Assembly (NCBI RefSeq): GCF_003688415.1
Contig: NZ_REFJ01000003.1
Coordinates: forward strand, 1 to 64,000
Length of the DNA stretch: 64,000 nt
Source: Umboniibacter marinipuniceus
Lineage (GTDB): Bacteria; Pseudomonadota; Gammaproteobacteria; Pseudomonadales; DSM-25080
Direction: 5' to 3'
This document shows positions 47,974-58,414 of this stretch, in pieces (position 1 is the stretch's first letter; the number at the start of each line of letters is the position of its first letter). Under the pieces are notes generated by a model. That model did no database searches, had not been told where the DNA came from, and was given only the letters and a program-made list of their open reading frames with translations. Position numbers and translations under genes: made by a program.

Positions 47974-49437
47974 CTATCGTCTTCCGGACGGATGACGACG
48001 ACCAGCGTTCCGGCGCGGCGGCTGACTTTTTGACTCAACCTTCACATACGGTGCAGTCGTCATCAATGCTTCAGGTGGTTGCTCACACTTCAGCGAATCA
48101 CCAAGTAACGCCTCAATGTTCGGCAATAAAAACGCGTCATCTTCACAGGCAAAACTGATTGAGGTTCCCTTCGAACCCGCTCTCCCCGTTCGCCCGATAC
48201 GATGAACATAATCTTCAGCTTCTTCAGGGAGGGTATAATTAATCACATGGGTAATACCATCCACATGTATCCCGCGACCTGCGACATCAGTGGCGACCAT
48301 AATATTAATCTGCCCATTCTTAAATTGCTCCAAGGTCTTCACTCTGCGCGCTTGAGCCACATCACCGGAAAGAATCCCTACCTTAAAGCCGTGGGCCTTC
48401 AGGCGGTCATATAAACGATGGGTAGTATCTCGGCGATTAGCAAATACGATGACGTTTTCGACTTCCGGTAAGCGCACAACATTGTACAACACGTCAAATT
48501 TTTCATCGGCGCTGCACATATAGACCTTCTGTTCCACAGAATCGGTTGCCACGGACTCAGGCTCAATTTCAACTTTGTGTGGGTCAATTGTCCACTGACT
48601 TGCCAAGTTGTTAACATCATCCGTGAAAGTAGCCGAGAACATGAGTGTTTGGCGGTTTTCCTTACGCGGTGACGCTTGAATAATCCGACGAACTTGGGGA
48701 ATAAAGCCCATATCCAGCATTCGATCCGCCTCGTCAATCACAAGCAGCTCACACTCATCCAAATAGCAGTGTCGATTGGAAACAAAATCCAATAAGCGCC
48801 CAGGCGTGGCGACAAGAATATCAATGTACTCGCGCTCAATTTGCCGTAGCTGTTTGTCGTAGTCCATCCCACCAACTAACGTATGAACCTTTAGCCCCGT
48901 GTGCTTAGTGAGCGCTTTGGCGTCATCGGCGATTTGCATGACCAACTCTCGAGTTGGTGCGATAACCAACGAGCGGGCTTCACCCGCGTAGCGCCCCTCA
49001 GTGATAGGATTGCGAAGGAGGTCATTGATAATAGCAACCAGGAATGCAGCGGTCTTTCCGGTTCCGGTTTGCGCCTTACCCACCACATCATTTCCCTGAA
49101 GTGCGAAAGGCAGCGACTCAGCCTGAATAGGCGAGCAATATTCGAACCCAAGATCAGCGATACCATGCAGTAACGAAGGCTCAAGATTCAAATCATGAAA
49201 GCGGGTTTTACCTTCGACGACGGGCACCTCAAAATCCGCTGGCTGCCAAACTGGTTCAGCCTTCGCTGCAACCGACTTTTTTGCTCTACCCTTCGGCTTT
49301 GGGGAGCCTTTTCGCTTATTTTGCGTCGCGTTTTCACGCTGTGCTCCACCCGATGCACGGGTTGATTCCCTAGCTATCTCGTTCGCGGATGCTTGAGTTT
49401 CTTTTTTCTTGGTAAAAAATCGTTTTAACAAGTTCAT
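47974..49437 (-). CDS. rhlB: DEAD-box RNA helicase RhlB
   Basis: An ATP-dependent RNA helicase; in E. coli RhlB works in the RNA degradosome. The Q motif ([16 protein letters not shown]), Walker A ([11 protein letters not shown]), the PTRELVMQI motif, [14 protein letters not shown], the SAT motif, and the helicase C-terminal [20 protein letters not shown] and [10 protein letters not shown] are all present. The N-terminus has a basic, low-complexity extension of about 85 residues (rich in Lys, Ala, Ser) that is longer than in E. coli RhlB; the C-terminus ends in an Arg-rich tail. At 487 aa it fits Pseudomonas-type RhlB. It converges on the LuxR-type gene with 17 bp between. Confidence 0.88.
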   Translation of the reverse strand: MNLLKRFFTKKKETQASANEIARESTRASGGAQRENATQNKRKGSPKPKGRAKKSVAAKAEPVWQPADFEVPVVEGKTRFHDLNLEPSLLHGIADLGFEYCSPIQAESLPFALQGNDVVGKAQTGTGKTAAFLVAIINDLLRNPITEGRYAGEARSLVIAPTRELVMQIADDAKALTKHTGLKVHTLVGGMDYDKQLRQIEREYIDILVATPGRLLDFVSNRHCYLDECELLVIDEADRMLDMGFIPQVRRIIQASPRKENRQTLMFSATFTDDVNNLASQWTIDPHKVEIEPESVATDSVEQKVYMCSADEKFDVLYNVVRLPEVENVIVFANRRDTTHRLYDRLKAHGFKVGILSGDVAQARRVKTLEQFKNGQINIMVATDVAGRGIHVDGITHVINYTLPEEAEDYVHRIGRTGRAGSKGTSISFACEDDAFLLPNIEALLGDSLKCEQPPEALMTTAPYVKVESKSQPPRRNAGRRHPSGRR

Positions 49438-49468
49438 TTCCTATTAAGTTCAGCTTTGATTAGCTGAG

Positions 49469-50077
49469 TTATGATGCGTCGACTTTATTACCGACGCGTC
49501 GCTTGATCCAGAAGTCAATGCTGATCCAGCGCCCGCCACCGAGTTTTGCTAACGCCAACAACATCACGGCATAATTAATTGCTGTTTCTATGCCATTATT
49601 TAAAATAACGATTGATCCACTGGAACTCAACCAACGATAGTTCCCGTGTTGTTGCAAGATTTCCTTGGCTTTGCTTAACTTTGCCGCCGATTCGGCAACG
49701 CGCTCATTAACGCCAAACCAGCTTGGATCTGCAATCATCTGCCAACCATTTGCCCAGTGTGCCGTAAACGCAGCAACAATCATAGTGAAGAACAATAATA
49801 GCGCTATCAGCCGCGTTGCCAGGCCAAACAAAATAAGAAAACCACCAACAAATTCCAGCAGCGCTACCGACCAGCCTAATAACTCTGGAAAAGGCAAACC
49901 CAAGCCCCAGTCATCGTTGGCAAACCACGCAATGGTATTATCAATATTCGCCAGTTTCTTCGATCCAGCCATAATAAAGATAGGTGCCAAGAATAGGCGT
50001 AAAGCTAGATTCGCCAAGAAGCTAGCACTCGCTAAGCGGGGACTAATCGTTTGCTTCAACGTTGTGATCAACTTCAT
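49469..50077 (-). CDS. DoxX family membrane protein
   Basis: A 202-aa inner-membrane protein of the DoxX/DoxD-like family. Four hydrophobic segments are visible, and the motif LALRLFLAPIFIMAGSKKLANI followed by FVGGFLILFGLATRLIALLLFF is typical. The central loop (GWQMIADPSWFGVNERVAE) is longer than in small DoxX members. The family has been linked to redox and sulfur metabolism, but no specific activity can be assigned. It lies 10 bp downstream of another membrane protein gene and 31 bp upstream of rhlB. Confidence 0.85.
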   Translation of the reverse strand: MKLITTLKQTISPRLASASFLANLALRLFLAPIFIMAGSKKLANIDNTIAWFANDDWGLGLPFPELLGWSVALLEFVGGFLILFGLATRLIALLLFFTMIVAAFTAHWANGWQMIADPSWFGVNERVAESAAKLSKAKEILQQHGNYRWLSSSGSIVILNNGIETAINYAVMLLALAKLGGGRWISIDFWIKRRVGNKVDAS

Positions 50078-50087
50078 CTCCTCATCC

Positions 50088-50765
50088 TTAAGAGCCTTTG
50101 CTCAATTCATTATAGAGTCGACACTTAAAGATATCGAATGTTGCCAAGGCGACGGCGGATATAGCGGCCCACGCAAACATGGCAGCGCCTGTAGGAACCA
50201 CCTGACCAATAAAAAACAGCGGGAAGAACACCCACATCACCATTTGCAGAAGTCCAATAAATACCGTTCCCATCGCCGGCCCAGTAAGCTGCCAACTTTG
50301 CTTCATCGCAGACAGCGCCCCCACAGACTTATCTACAACGATAACCGGCATCAAGATAAGCCGAAGATATAGGTAGACACCCGGCACAATAAACAGCAAT
50401 AAGCCAAATACAATCAGCACGGTACGCAACGCAAAAGCGAGCAAGAGGTGTGGCGATACGGACAACAGTCGATTGAGAACCACCCGAGTTACCAGGGCAC
50501 CAGACATCACAGCGGAAAGCGTGGCAGTGATAACCACACCCTCAATCAGAGGTTTAAAGATTAATTCTAGGGTTGCAAGCGTTGGAAACTGCCCAGCCAA
50601 CGCCTCCGCCAAAGCTTCGTCGGTTTGCGCCGCCTGTATAAGCTCCAGATCAATAAGGTTTCGAAAGGCGAAATGCTCAATCAGCGCGAGCGGCACCACA
50701 AAAAGCACCAAGTAGCGCCAGTACTGTTTGAAGAACTTAAAGGTATCTAGAACAAGAGGCGACAT
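50088..50765 (-). CDS. YciC-family (UPF0259-like) inner-membrane protein
   Basis: A 225-aa membrane protein with about five or six TMs. FRNLIDLELIQA and the LLLFIVPGVYLYLRLILMPVIVVDK segment, with the following S-A-M-K-Q-S-W sequence, match UPF0259/YciC-like proteins. In E. coli YciC has been associated with membrane integrity and with DedA-like roles, but no defined function is known. It starts 10 bp after prmC, so it may be co-transcribed with hemA-prfA-prmC. Confidence 0.75.
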   Translation of the reverse strand: MSPLVLDTFKFFKQYWRYLVLFVVPLALIEHFAFRNLIDLELIQAAQTDEALAEALAGQFPTLATLELIFKPLIEGVVITATLSAVMSGALVTRVVLNRLLSVSPHLLLAFALRTVLIVFGLLLFIVPGVYLYLRLILMPVIVVDKSVGALSAMKQSWQLTGPAMGTVFIGLLQMVMWVFFPLFFIGQVVPTGAAMFAWAAISAVALATFDIFKCRLYNELSKGS

Positions 50766-50774
50766 AAAGAAATC

Positions 50775-51617
50775 CTAAGGCAAATTTACGCGCCAATGCG
50801 CGCTAGTAAAACGATCATTACGGCCGAAATCTTGACCAGTTTCAACCTGATCGTAGCCATAATCTTGCATAATTTGACGCACAGCACGACCCTGCTGATA
50901 ACCGTGCTCTACCACCAACACTCCACCATTAACAAGATGCTGTCTGGCACCCCTCGCGATAGTATGGATATCAGCCAGCCCACTTTCAGCCGCCACGAGC
51001 GCCGACTTGGGCTCAAAACTCACATCACCCTGAGCTAAGTGAGGGTCTAGTGAATCAATATACGGGGGATTGGCAGTGATTAAATCAAATTCTCCATCGA
51101 CTGAATCGAGCCAATCACTTTGAAAAATACTCACATTCTTTAATTGCAATTGCTGTTGATTCGCGCGAGCTAACGCCACCACTTCCGCGAACTTATCCAC
51201 GGCAGTGACGGCCCAACTCGGGTTCTCGGCAGCTAAGGCTAAGGCAATCGCTCCGGTGCCCGTCCCCAAATCTAAAACACTGGCCTTTGCAGGAAGCGAT
51301 AACTGTAGTGCGTAATCTACTAAGCATTCGGTGTCAGCGCGGGGAATTAAGGTACTTGTATTCACTTGCAACTCAATTGACCAAAAGCCGCGCCGCCCAG
51401 TGATATAAGCAACAGGCTCACCCGCTGCTCGTCTTGCAATGAAATCATGGTACTGCTGGCACTGAACGTCACTAAGCACTTTAGCGCGGTCAAGAATTAA
51501 GCGGGTGAGTTCACAATCTAATACATCTGCCAGTAACCACTTGGCGTCCACCTCAGGCTCAGGCGAGGTGGTTGCTAGCTCAGCAGTCGCACTTGCGAGA
51601 GCTTGGGCTACATTCAC
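50775..51617 (-). CDS. prmC: Peptide chain release factor N5-glutamine methyltransferase PrmC
   Basis: PrmC (HemK) methylates the glutamine of the GGQ motif in RF1 and RF2, using SAM. The 280-aa protein has the N-terminal helical domain, the conserved [17 protein letters not shown], the SAM site [16 protein letters not shown], and the catalytic NPPY in [12 protein letters not shown]. The start codon overlaps the prfA stop by 4 bp, so substrate and modifier are translationally coupled, as is common in proteobacteria. Confidence 0.96.
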   Translation of the reverse strand: MNVAQALASATAELATTSPEPEVDAKWLLADVLDCELTRLILDRAKVLSDVQCQQYHDFIARRAAGEPVAYITGRRGFWSIELQVNTSTLIPRADTECLVDYALQLSLPAKASVLDLGTGTGAIALALAAENPSWAVTAVDKFAEVVALARANQQQLQLKNVSIFQSDWLDSVDGEFDLITANPPYIDSLDPHLAQGDVSFEPKSALVAAESGLADIHTIARGARQHLVNGGVLVVEHGYQQGRAVRQIMQDYGYDQVETGQDFGRNDRFTSAHWRVNLP

Positions 51618-52705
51618 GCATCGCCCTCAGATAAGCTAGCAAGCAGATCGGCTTGATGCTCTTGCATAAGCGGCTCAATAACCAACCCCAGATCCCCCTG
51701 CATGATCTCGTCAAGCTTGTATAAGGTCAGGTTAATACGATGATCGCTGACTCGTCCCTGCGGATAATTATAGGTGCGGATTCGCTCTGAACGATCTCCT
51801 GATCCCACTAAATTACGGCGCTCTTCGGCTTGTTCAGTGGCGCGACTTTGTTCAGCTGAATCACGCAACCGCGTAACGAGCAATGACATTGCCTTGGCTC
51901 GGTTCTTGTGTTGAGAGCGCTCCTCTTGGCACTCCACGACTAACCCCGTTGGCAGGTGAGTGATTCGAATGGCAGAATCGGTTTTGTTGACGTGCTGCCC
52001 CCCCGCACCGGAAGCCCGATAGGTATCGATACGAAGATCCGCTTTGTTAATTTCGACCGCATCCATTTCATCAGCCTCAGGCATAACGGCCACCGTGCAG
52101 GCCGATGTATGAATACGCCCCTGAGATTCAGTTTCTGGTACGCGCTGAACGCGATGAGCACCGCTCTCAAACTTTAACGCTGAAAAAGCACCCTGGCCCA
52201 CGACGCGGGTAATAACCTCTTTGAAGCCACCGTGTTCACCTTCACGTTCACTAATCACTTCTACACGCCAACCGCGCCCTTCGGCATAGCGGCTATACAT
52301 TCGGAACAAATCACCCGCGAAGATCGCGGCTTCGTCTCCACCAGTTCCCGCTCGGACCTCAAGAAATACGTTGCGTTGATCATTTGGATCTTTCGGGAGC
52401 ATTAAGCGTTCAAGCTCAACTTCTGACGCCGATAATTGCCCAGCAAGCTCGCCAAGCTCCTCTTGAGCCATCTCCACCATCTCCGGATCGCCGGAATCAA
52501 GCATCTCTTTCGCTTCAGCTATGTCTGAAGTAGCTCGCTGCCAGGAGTTAAATTCGAGAACCACTGGTTCAATCTCCGCATACTCCTGAGAGAGCTCCCG
52601 AAAACGGTTCTGTTGTGAAATAATGGAGGGGTCGGACAGTAATTGCCCAACTTCTTCATGCCGATCTACCAGTTGTTCGAGTTTCTCTCGTATAGATTGT
52701 TTCAT
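51614..52705 (-). CDS. prfA: Peptide chain release factor 1
   Basis: RF1 recognises UAA and UAG and triggers peptide release. The GGQ motif is in [18 protein letters not shown], and the stop-codon recognition region includes [19 protein letters not shown] chose the ATG at 52705 ([12 protein letters not shown]) because it aligns with the family; further upstream starts would run into hemA. The result is 363 aa, the usual length. It lies 13 bp after hemA and overlaps prmC. Confidence 0.97.
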   Translation of the reverse strand: MKQSIREKLEQLVDRHEEVGQLLSDPSIISQQNRFRELSQEYAEIEPVVLEFNSWQRATSDIAEAKEMLDSGDPEMVEMAQEELGELAGQLSASEVELERLMLPKDPNDQRNVFLEVRAGTGGDEAAIFAGDLFRMYSRYAEGRGWRVEVISEREGEHGGFKEVITRVVGQGAFSALKFESGAHRVQRVPETESQGRIHTSACTVAVMPEADEMDAVEINKADLRIDTYRASGAGGQHVNKTDSAIRITHLPTGLVVECQEERSQHKNRAKAMSLLVTRLRDSAEQSRATEQAEERRNLVGSGDRSERIRTYNYPQGRVSDHRINLTLYKLDEIMQGDLGLVIEPLMQEHQADLLASLSEGDA

Positions 52706-52718
52706 TGTTACCTTCTTA

Positions 52719-53978
52719 TCAACTCGGTTCGCCATCAATACCAAACAGCTCGCGACTCCATTCAATTACGTCAAGACGCCCTTCTCTTCCGGCCTGACTT
52801 AGCGCGTTAGTTGGTTGATGTACGATTTTATTCGTGAGCGCCCTAGCAAATTGGTTCAGTACGAGCTCTGGATCTTCTCCTCGCGCTAACAATTTTACAG
52901 CGCGCTCCAATTCAATATCTTTATGCTCGCTAATTTGCTGTCGGAACGCCTTGATGGTATCTACAGCATCCTGAGCTCTGAGGTGCTTGAGGTAATGGTC
53001 AACTTGTTCATCAATAATTTTAACGGCTTGAGTGGCGGCTTGCTCACGAGCCGCTAAGCCGTCATTTATGACGTTAGCCAGATCGTCTACCGTGTAGAGG
53101 TAAACGTCTTCAAGTTGGCCAACTTCCGCCTCGATATCTCGGGGAACCGCAATATCAACCATAAATTGCGGCCGGTGTCGTCGTTTGGTCATAGCCGTTT
53201 CTACCGTACCCTTACCTAGGACAGGTAACTGACTGGCGGTAGAGCTGATGATAATATCAGCTTTTGGTAAATGATCAGGAATCTCACTAAGTAACACACC
53301 CCGTGCTTGGAAGCGCGCCGCTACATCTTCGGCGCGAGCCAGCGTTCGATTTGCAACCACCATACTTGCCACGCCCTGCTGGTGTAAGTGCTGCGCAACC
53401 AAGTCAATGGTCTCACCCGCACCGATAAGTAACGCATGTGTTGATGAAAGATCGCTAAAGATTCTTTGCGCTAATGACACCGCCGCATAGGCAACCGAGA
53501 CGGGACTAGAGCCAATAGCAGTCTGGGAACGAACGCGTTTAGCAGCGCTGAAGACCTGTTGAAACAATTGATGGAACGCACCGGTAACCGTACCGGCCTC
53601 CGTGGCCACCGCAAAAGCAGACTTAACTTGGCCTAAAATCTGCGGTTCTCCAAGTACTAATGAATCTAGCCCACTTGCTACTTTCATCAGGTGCGCCACC
53701 GCGTCGCGATCGGAGTAGCTATACAAACTCGCTGACAATTCCTCAGCGCTCACTTGATGAAACTCAGCCAACCACTCGGTAATTTCAGTAACATTACAGG
53801 CACCGTGAACGACAATTTCCGTTCGATTACACGTAGATATGATGACGGCTTCGTCTGCATGCGATGACGAACACAGTTCACGGTGCGCATGCTGAAGTGC
53901 ATCAGGAGCAAAAGCAAGCTGTTCGCGTAACGCGAGACTTGCAGATTTGTGATTAAATCCAATAGCCAGTAACGGCAT
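52719..53978 (-). CDS. hemA: Glutamyl-tRNA reductase
   Basis: HemA reduces glutamyl-tRNA(Glu) to glutamate-1-semialdehyde, the committed step of C5-pathway haem synthesis. The catalytic Cys lies in [12 protein letters not shown]. The region [17 protein letters not shown] and the NADPH domain ([17 protein letters not shown]) are typical. The ATG at 53978 ([15 protein letters not shown]) fits the family start; an in-frame TTG at 53999 is less likely. The length of 419 aa is normal. The gene is divergent from the TPR-lolB-ispE unit, the Pseudomonas-like arrangement. Confidence 0.97.
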   Translation of the reverse strand: MPLLAIGFNHKSASLALREQLAFAPDALQHAHRELCSSSHADEAVIISTCNRTEIVVHGACNVTEITEWLAEFHQVSAEELSASLYSYSDRDAVAHLMKVASGLDSLVLGEPQILGQVKSAFAVATEAGTVTGAFHQLFQQVFSAAKRVRSQTAIGSSPVSVAYAAVSLAQRIFSDLSSTHALLIGAGETIDLVAQHLHQQGVASMVVANRTLARAEDVAARFQARGVLLSEIPDHLPKADIIISSTASQLPVLGKGTVETAMTKRRHRPQFMVDIAVPRDIEAEVGQLEDVYLYTVDDLANVINDGLAAREQAATQAVKIIDEQVDHYLKHLRAQDAVDTIKAFRQQISEHKDIELERAVKLLARGEDPELVLNQFARALTNKIVHQPTNALSQAGREGRLDVIEWSRELFGIDGEPS

Positions 53979-54064
53979 AGAAGTTTGATCTCTTTCCAAG
54001 TAGTTTTCTTTAACAGGGTTGCTAAAGATCTGAGCAACTACAATTATTTCGTTTCAAAGCCGTT

Positions 54065-54070
54065 ATTATA
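54065..54070 (-). promoter_or_regulatory. Putative hemA -10 box
   Basis: A perfect TATAAT on the minus strand, about 87 nt before the hemA start, in the gap between the divergent hemA and TPR-lipoprotein genes. The matching -35 is weak (ATCATT at 17-nt spacing), so the call is tentative. Confidence 0.4.
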
Positions 54071-54120
54071 CCTTTACACTTAAGTGAAATGATACGGCAG
54101 TTTTCGGTGTTCAATAGCTA

Positions 54121-55827
54121 ATGAGAAAATCAACCTTCGCTCACGTCAAGAAGCTACTTCTAATCAGCACCGTGCTTGTGCTGACCGCATGCGCTTCCTC
54201 GCCGCAACCATCTTCTCAAGGCAATAACATCGAAGCGCAGCCGAGCCGGCTCGAGAGCATCAACAATTCACCACCAGAAAAGCCACTCCCAAGGCAAATG
54301 ATCGAGAATTTATTTCTCGCTGACATCCTTGCATTTCGCGGTCAACATCAGCAGGCTGCCGAACTCACTATGGAGACGGCAAAGGCGTTTAATGAACCAT
54401 CTTTAGCAGAAGAGTCAATGTGGCACCTTCAGCAGTCTGGCAGCGATCTTAAACCGGCGCTTAGCTACTGGGCTTCATGGGATAATTCATCCGATGCGTA
54501 TCTGGTATCAAATGCGCGCTATGAATTAAGCAAACAAAATTTTGGTGAAACGCTTCGCTATGCTAGTCAGATTAAAGAACCCTCGCTAGCCAACCCTTTC
54601 TTTCAGTCCGTGGGCGCAACGGCAATGCGGTGGCCCGCAGATAACCAGGATCGCTTTGTTGAGGTACTTAAAGCTGTTCAGGCGGCGAGGCCCGACTTAT
54701 CCGCGGTGACCATTGCTATCGCCCTCACTCACTTCTACCGATTTCCTGAGCAGTCTATTGAGCTCATGGAGCAGCTGCTAACTGAGTTCCCCAACGACGA
54801 GGCTGTTGTCGCTAATACCGCAGGGCTAATGGCTGAAGTCGGCGATATCGACAAAGCGCTCGCCGTGCTCGACAAATTTCTTGAACAGCACCAAAGCGTT
54901 GATATTCAAACGCAACGATTAAAAACTGAATATTTCGACAACCGCCGAGAACCGAATTTCCGACCGCTATTGGACACTCCTGATATCACCGTAGCTTGGC
55001 TCGTGGAAACCGCAAACTGGTTAACGGCCCAAGGCTTCTTCACACAAGCTACGGAATTTTCAGCGCATTTAGCAAAACGCCCCGCACTACTCGAACGCGC
55101 CGCGCTTATCGACGCTGAAATCCTCATTGCGCAGGGTAATCAGGGCGCGGCTTTAGGCCTGCTGATGCAGATCAAACAGCCTGAGCACGTGACCGTCGCC
55201 GCAGAAAGCTTCGCGCGGATGGAGCTCAGCAGCGATAATCTCACCGTTATCGAGCAATGGTATGATGAACGACGAATTGAAAACCCTTCCTACTCAGAAC
55301 AATGGATACAACTGGAACTTCGAGACCTGTGTGGCCGTGAGGAGATGGCAGTATGCCGAGCTCGAGCCGCGTCAATTCTTGAGACTAACCCCCACAGTTT
55401 CAGTGCGCTTGAAGTCTTGTCGGAAATATTAACTCGTAGCGGCCAACAAACCCAGCTCGAGCAATACTACGAGCAATTTCTCAGTTATAACCCAGATGCA
55501 CATTTAATACGCAATAATCTAGCCTACGGCTGGATCTCCCGTGAAGTTCGGCTTGATGAAGCGGAGCAGCAGCTCCAAATCGCCCTGAGCGCGGAGCCGG
55601 AGAACCCAGCCTACCTAGATAGTCTTGGCTGGCTATATTACCTACAAGGAAATCTCACCCTTGCCTATGAGTACGTGAGTCGAGCTAGCCAACTCGTTGA
55701 TCACCCCGAAATCCTGGCGCATCTAATCACCATTCTGGAGGCCATGAGCAATCAAGCTCAGGCCGACGAAGTGCGCAGCTTCGCTCGTGAGCGATTCCCA
55801 ACTATCACCTGGAGCACTGAAAGATGA
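54121..55827 (+). CDS. Tetratricopeptide-repeat lipoprotein
   Basis: A 568-aa lipoprotein with a lipobox LTAC (Cys at residue 24). The body is a helical solenoid with TPR-like repeats, best seen at about 215-250 (NDEAVVANTAGLMAEVGDID) and 475-530 (RLDEAEQQLQIALSAEPENP, then AYLDSLGWLYYLQGN). It corresponds in position to the TPR protein that precedes lolB in pseudomonads. Its role is unproven; a scaffold in outer-membrane lipoprotein or cell-wall assembly is plausible (inference). It overlaps lolB by 4 bp. Confidence 0.88.
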   Translation: MRKSTFAHVKKLLLISTVLVLTACASSPQPSSQGNNIEAQPSRLESINNSPPEKPLPRQMIENLFLADILAFRGQHQQAAELTMETAKAFNEPSLAEESMWHLQQSGSDLKPALSYWASWDNSSDAYLVSNARYELSKQNFGETLRYASQIKEPSLANPFFQSVGATAMRWPADNQDRFVEVLKAVQAARPDLSAVTIAIALTHFYRFPEQSIELMEQLLTEFPNDEAVVANTAGLMAEVGDIDKALAVLDKFLEQHQSVDIQTQRLKTEYFDNRREPNFRPLLDTPDITVAWLVETANWLTAQGFFTQATEFSAHLAKRPALLERAALIDAEILIAQGNQGAALGLLMQIKQPEHVTVAAESFARMELSSDNLTVIEQWYDERRIENPSYSEQWIQLELRDLCGREEMAVCRARAASILETNPHSFSALEVLSEILTRSGQQTQLEQYYEQFLSYNPDAHLIRNNLAYGWISREVRLDEAEQQLQIALSAEPENPAYLDSLGWLYYLQGNLTLAYEYVSRASQLVDHPEILAHLITILEAMSNQAQADEVRSFARERFPTITWSTER

Positions 55828-56372
55828 TTCGAATTGCCGTTATCATCCTCTTAAGCTTGGTGAGCGCTTGTCAAAGTTATGCGCCACCCTCCTCCAACAC
55901 CAATGTTCTGCCAGCTAACTGGTCGCTGTCTGGCAAACTCGGATATCGTGGAAGCGAGAGCGGTTCAGCTACCATCACATGGCGTTATGCTGACAGCAAT
56001 CATCTCATTAACCTAAGCGGTCCGTTTGGCAGCTACGCAACCCAAATAGCCGGTAATGCCAGCAATCTAAGTATCCGTACCGATGAAGTGTTAATGACTG
56101 GGCCGGCCGAAATTATAATGCTGGAGCAATTGGGCTGGAGCACACCAATCGATGCCTGGCCCTTTTGGCTCAATGGCGAGGCCGCCCCTGATAAGCCGGC
56201 AACCAACTATCAACGAACTAGCTCGCAAGTAAGTTTTACCCAAGACGGTACCCACGTTCAGCTTGACCGCTTCCGAGTGGTAGACGGTTACACACTGGCC
56301 CACCGGATCATCTGCGAACGCGATGGCCAGCGCCTTACCCTCTTGGTATCCAGTTGGAACCTTGGAGTTTAA
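55824..56372 (+). CDS. lolB: Outer-membrane lipoprotein receptor LolB
   Basis: LolB accepts lipoproteins from LolA and inserts them into the outer membrane, being itself a lipoprotein. The signal peptide ends with VSAC (Cys16). The mature domain starts with NWSLSGKLGYRGSESGSATITWRY and includes the SGPFGSYATQI and LEQLGWSTPIDAWPFWLNG segments, the last holding the characteristic aromatic cluster. At 182 aa it is slightly short, as in Pseudomonas. It overlaps the TPR gene by 4 bp and precedes ispE by 1 bp. Confidence 0.93.
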   Translation: MIRIAVIILLSLVSACQSYAPPSSNTNVLPANWSLSGKLGYRGSESGSATITWRYADSNHLINLSGPFGSYATQIAGNASNLSIRTDEVLMTGPAEIIMLEQLGWSTPIDAWPFWLNGEAAPDKPATNYQRTSSQVSFTQDGTHVQLDRFRVVDGYTLAHRIICERDGQRLTLLVSSWNLGV

Positions 56373-56373
56373 G

Positions 56374-57204
56374 ATGACCCTTGAAATACTTAGCCCTGCA
56401 AAACTGAATCTAAATCTTCACATCATCGGTCAACGCGAGGATGGCTATCACCTGCTTGAGAGTTATTTTCAGCTCCTCAACTTCGGCGATCACATGGGTT
56501 TTGAACCACAAACCTCACGTATTGACATCAGCCCCGAAATCCCAGGTGTTACGCCGGAAGAGAACCTCATTTTCCGGGCCGCACAGCTGCTAAAGCTCAC
56601 TGCCGACGATCCGCAACTTGGCGCCAAGATAAGCCTAAAAAAGCTACTCCCCATGGGCGGTGGGTTAGGCGGGGGAAGTTCGAATGCCGCAACGACACTG
56701 ATTGCGCTGAATGCACTATGGCAGTTAAACCTGAGTATTGATGAACTGGCGACGATGGGACTAAGCCTGGGAGCGGACGTCCCATTCTTTGTTCGTGGAC
56801 ATAGTGCGTGGGTTGAAGGAATTGGCGAACGAATTACACCCTACCCTTCAAACTGCCACTGGTACGTTGTACTACGCCCTCGTGTCTCGGTCTCTACGGC
56901 GGCTATTTTTAGCCATCCCGAATTGACAAGAGACACCCCGAGCAGTACAGTAGCGGCCGTTTTGAGGCAGGGTGGTCGCAATGATTGCGAGCCTGTCGTT
57001 AGATCGCTGTACGCGGAGATAGATCGCACAATTGACTGGCTGAATAAATTTTCGCCAGCTAGACTAACCGGTACAGGTGCTTGCGTTTTTGCAGCATTCA
57101 AAAGCAAACAGGACGCAGAGGCAGTTTTCCGCCGGCGGCCTGATAATTGCGACGGTTTCGTAGCGCAGGGGATAAACGATTCACCTGTTGCACAAATTAG
57201 TTAG
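56374..57204 (+). CDS. ispE: 4-diphosphocytidyl-2-C-methyl-D-erythritol kinase IspE
   Basis: IspE phosphorylates CDP-methylerythritol in the MEP isoprenoid pathway. GHMP kinase signatures are present: the N-terminal SPAKLNLNLHIIGQREDGYH and the ATP-binding GGGLGGGSSNAATTL. A C-terminal LTGTGACVFAAF glycine motif is also seen. The ATG at 56374, one base after the lolB stop, gives 276 aa and the correct family start. tRNA-Gln follows 9 bp after the stop and probably lies on the same transcript. Confidence 0.96.
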   Translation: MTLEILSPAKLNLNLHIIGQREDGYHLLESYFQLLNFGDHMGFEPQTSRIDISPEIPGVTPEENLIFRAAQLLKLTADDPQLGAKISLKKLLPMGGGLGGGSSNAATTLIALNALWQLNLSIDELATMGLSLGADVPFFVRGHSAWVEGIGERITPYPSNCHWYVVLRPRVSVSTAAIFSHPELTRDTPSSTVAAVLRQGGRNDCEPVVRSLYAEIDRTIDWLNKFSPARLTGTGACVFAAFKSKQDAEAVFRRRPDNCDGFVAQGINDSPVAQIS

Positions 57205-57213
57205 TTAATACAC

Positions 57214-57288
57214 TGGGGTGTAGCCAAGTGGTAAGGCAACGGGTTTTGATCCCGTCATGCGTAGGTTCGAGCCCTACCACCCCAGCCA
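57214..57288 (+). tRNA. tRNA-Gln (anticodon TTG), copy 1
   Basis: 75 nt with acceptor TGGGGTG pairing with CACCCCA, a TTTTGAT anticodon loop (anticodon TTG), a T-arm GTAGGTTCGAGCCCTAC and an encoded CCA. It lies between ispE and prs, the classical Pseudomonas-like position. The sequence is identical to the two copies near 61 kb. No separate promoter was identified, so it is likely processed from the ispE transcript. Confidence 0.97.
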
Positions 57289-57346
57289 TCTCTTTATGAG
57301 ACCGACAACGCAGATTGAATGACTTCAACAAACAAGGGCGATATCA

Positions 57347-58288
57347 GTGGCTAACCTAATGGTATTTACCGGGAATGCAAACCCGGAACTAGCAAAAAAA
57401 GTATGCGATGAACTTCACATTCCACTTGGAAAGGCGTCAGTAGGATCCTTCTCCGACGGTGAAGTAATGGTAGAAATTAAAGAAAATGTTCGTGGACAGG
57501 ATGTTTTCATTATTCAGCCAACATGCGCCCCAGCGAATGACAACCTGATGGAGTTGATCGTAATGGTTGACGCCCTCCGTCGAGCTTCTGCTCAGCGAAT
57601 CACTGCTGTCGTTCCCTACTTTGGTTACGCCCGTCAAGATCGACGCGTTCGTTCAGCACGTGTTGCCATCTCTGCCAAGGTGGTTGCCGATATGTTGGTT
57701 GGTGTAGGTGTTGACCGTGTACTCACCGTCGACCTTCACGCTGAGCAGATTCAAGGCTTCTTCGATGTAGCGGTAGATAACTGTTATGGCAGCGTTCGTC
57801 AGCTGCAAGACATCATTGATCAAAGCTACGACAACCCCATCGCAGTGTCTCCGGATATCGGTGGCGTAGTTCGCGCTCGAGCGGTTGCCAAAAAGCTAGA
57901 CACAGATCTTGCTATTATCGATAAGCGCCGTCCTCGCGCAAACGTCGCCGAAGTCATGAATATCATCGGTGAAGTCGATGGTCGAACCTGTATTATGGTC
58001 GACGATATCGTTGATACCGCTGGTACACTCTGTAGCGCCGCATCGGCACTAAAGAAGCGTGGCGCGGCGAAAGTTGTTGCCTATTGCACCCATCCAGTAC
58101 TTTCTGGCCCTGCAATTGACAACCTAAATAATTCTGAGCTTGACGAATTGATCGTTAACGATACAATCCCGCTCTCAGAAGATGCGCGCAATTGTAAAAA
58201 GATTCGTGTATTATCCCTCGCGCCGATGCTAGCCGAATCCGTTCGACGCATTAGCAACGAGGAATCAATCAGCGCTCTGTTCGACTGA
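57347..58288 (+). CDS. prs: Ribose-phosphate pyrophosphokinase
   Basis: Prs makes PRPP from ribose-5-phosphate and ATP for nucleotide, histidine and tryptophan synthesis. The start is GTG at 57347, weakly preceded by AAGGGCG. Motifs include [14 protein letters not shown], the [12 protein letters not shown] loop, the ATP-binding RPRANVAE region and the PRPP-binding [11 protein letters not shown]. At 313 aa the length is normal. The next gene is rplY, with three hairpins between them. Confidence 0.97.
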   Translation: MANLMVFTGNANPELAKKVCDELHIPLGKASVGSFSDGEVMVEIKENVRGQDVFIIQPTCAPANDNLMELIVMVDALRRASAQRITAVVPYFGYARQDRRVRSARVAISAKVVADMLVGVGVDRVLTVDLHAEQIQGFFDVAVDNCYGSVRQLQDIIDQSYDNPIAVSPDIGGVVRARAVAKKLDTDLAIIDKRRPRANVAEVMNIIGEVDGRTCIMVDDIVDTAGTLCSAASALKKRGAAKVVAYCTHPVLSGPAIDNLNNSELDELIVNDTIPLSEDARNCKKIRVLSLAPMLAESVRRISNEESISALFD

Positions 58289-58298
58289 TTGACCCAAA

Positions 58299-58401
58299 TT
58301 TGAGCGGTTCATTACCGCTCAAATACTAATTCGACACCAGTCGAATTGGTTTACGCCATCGCAATAAGCCTGGTCGCGGGTGTGCGATGGTTTTGTATTT
58401 T
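58299..58401 (+). promoter_or_regulatory. Three consecutive stem-loops before rplY, the last terminator-like
   Basis: TTTGAGCGGT/ACCGCTCAAA (58299-58323, 10 bp, 5-nt loop) is followed by CTAATTCGAC/GTCGAATTGG (58326-58349, 10 bp with one G-U pair). The third is CCATCGCA/TGCGATGG (58356-58390, 8 bp, 19-nt loop), which runs directly into TTTTGTATTTTT and then the AAGGAG ribosome site of rplY (58403-58408). The last could be an attenuator or terminator for prs. Seen in sequence; function inferred. Confidence 0.55.
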
Positions 58402-58414
58402 TAAGGAGTTATAA

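Noticed and set aside
49665-50372. A 235-codon open frame antisense to the DoxX and YciC-like genes
   Set aside because: The opposite strand carries two well-supported membrane proteins in a packed operon. The antisense product is basic and of low complexity.
58352-58390. A 5S rRNA loop E mimic in the rplY leader for L25 feedback
   Set aside because: The loop sequence GCCTGGTCGCGGG is superficially like the start of 5S rRNA, but the loop E consensus itself is not present.
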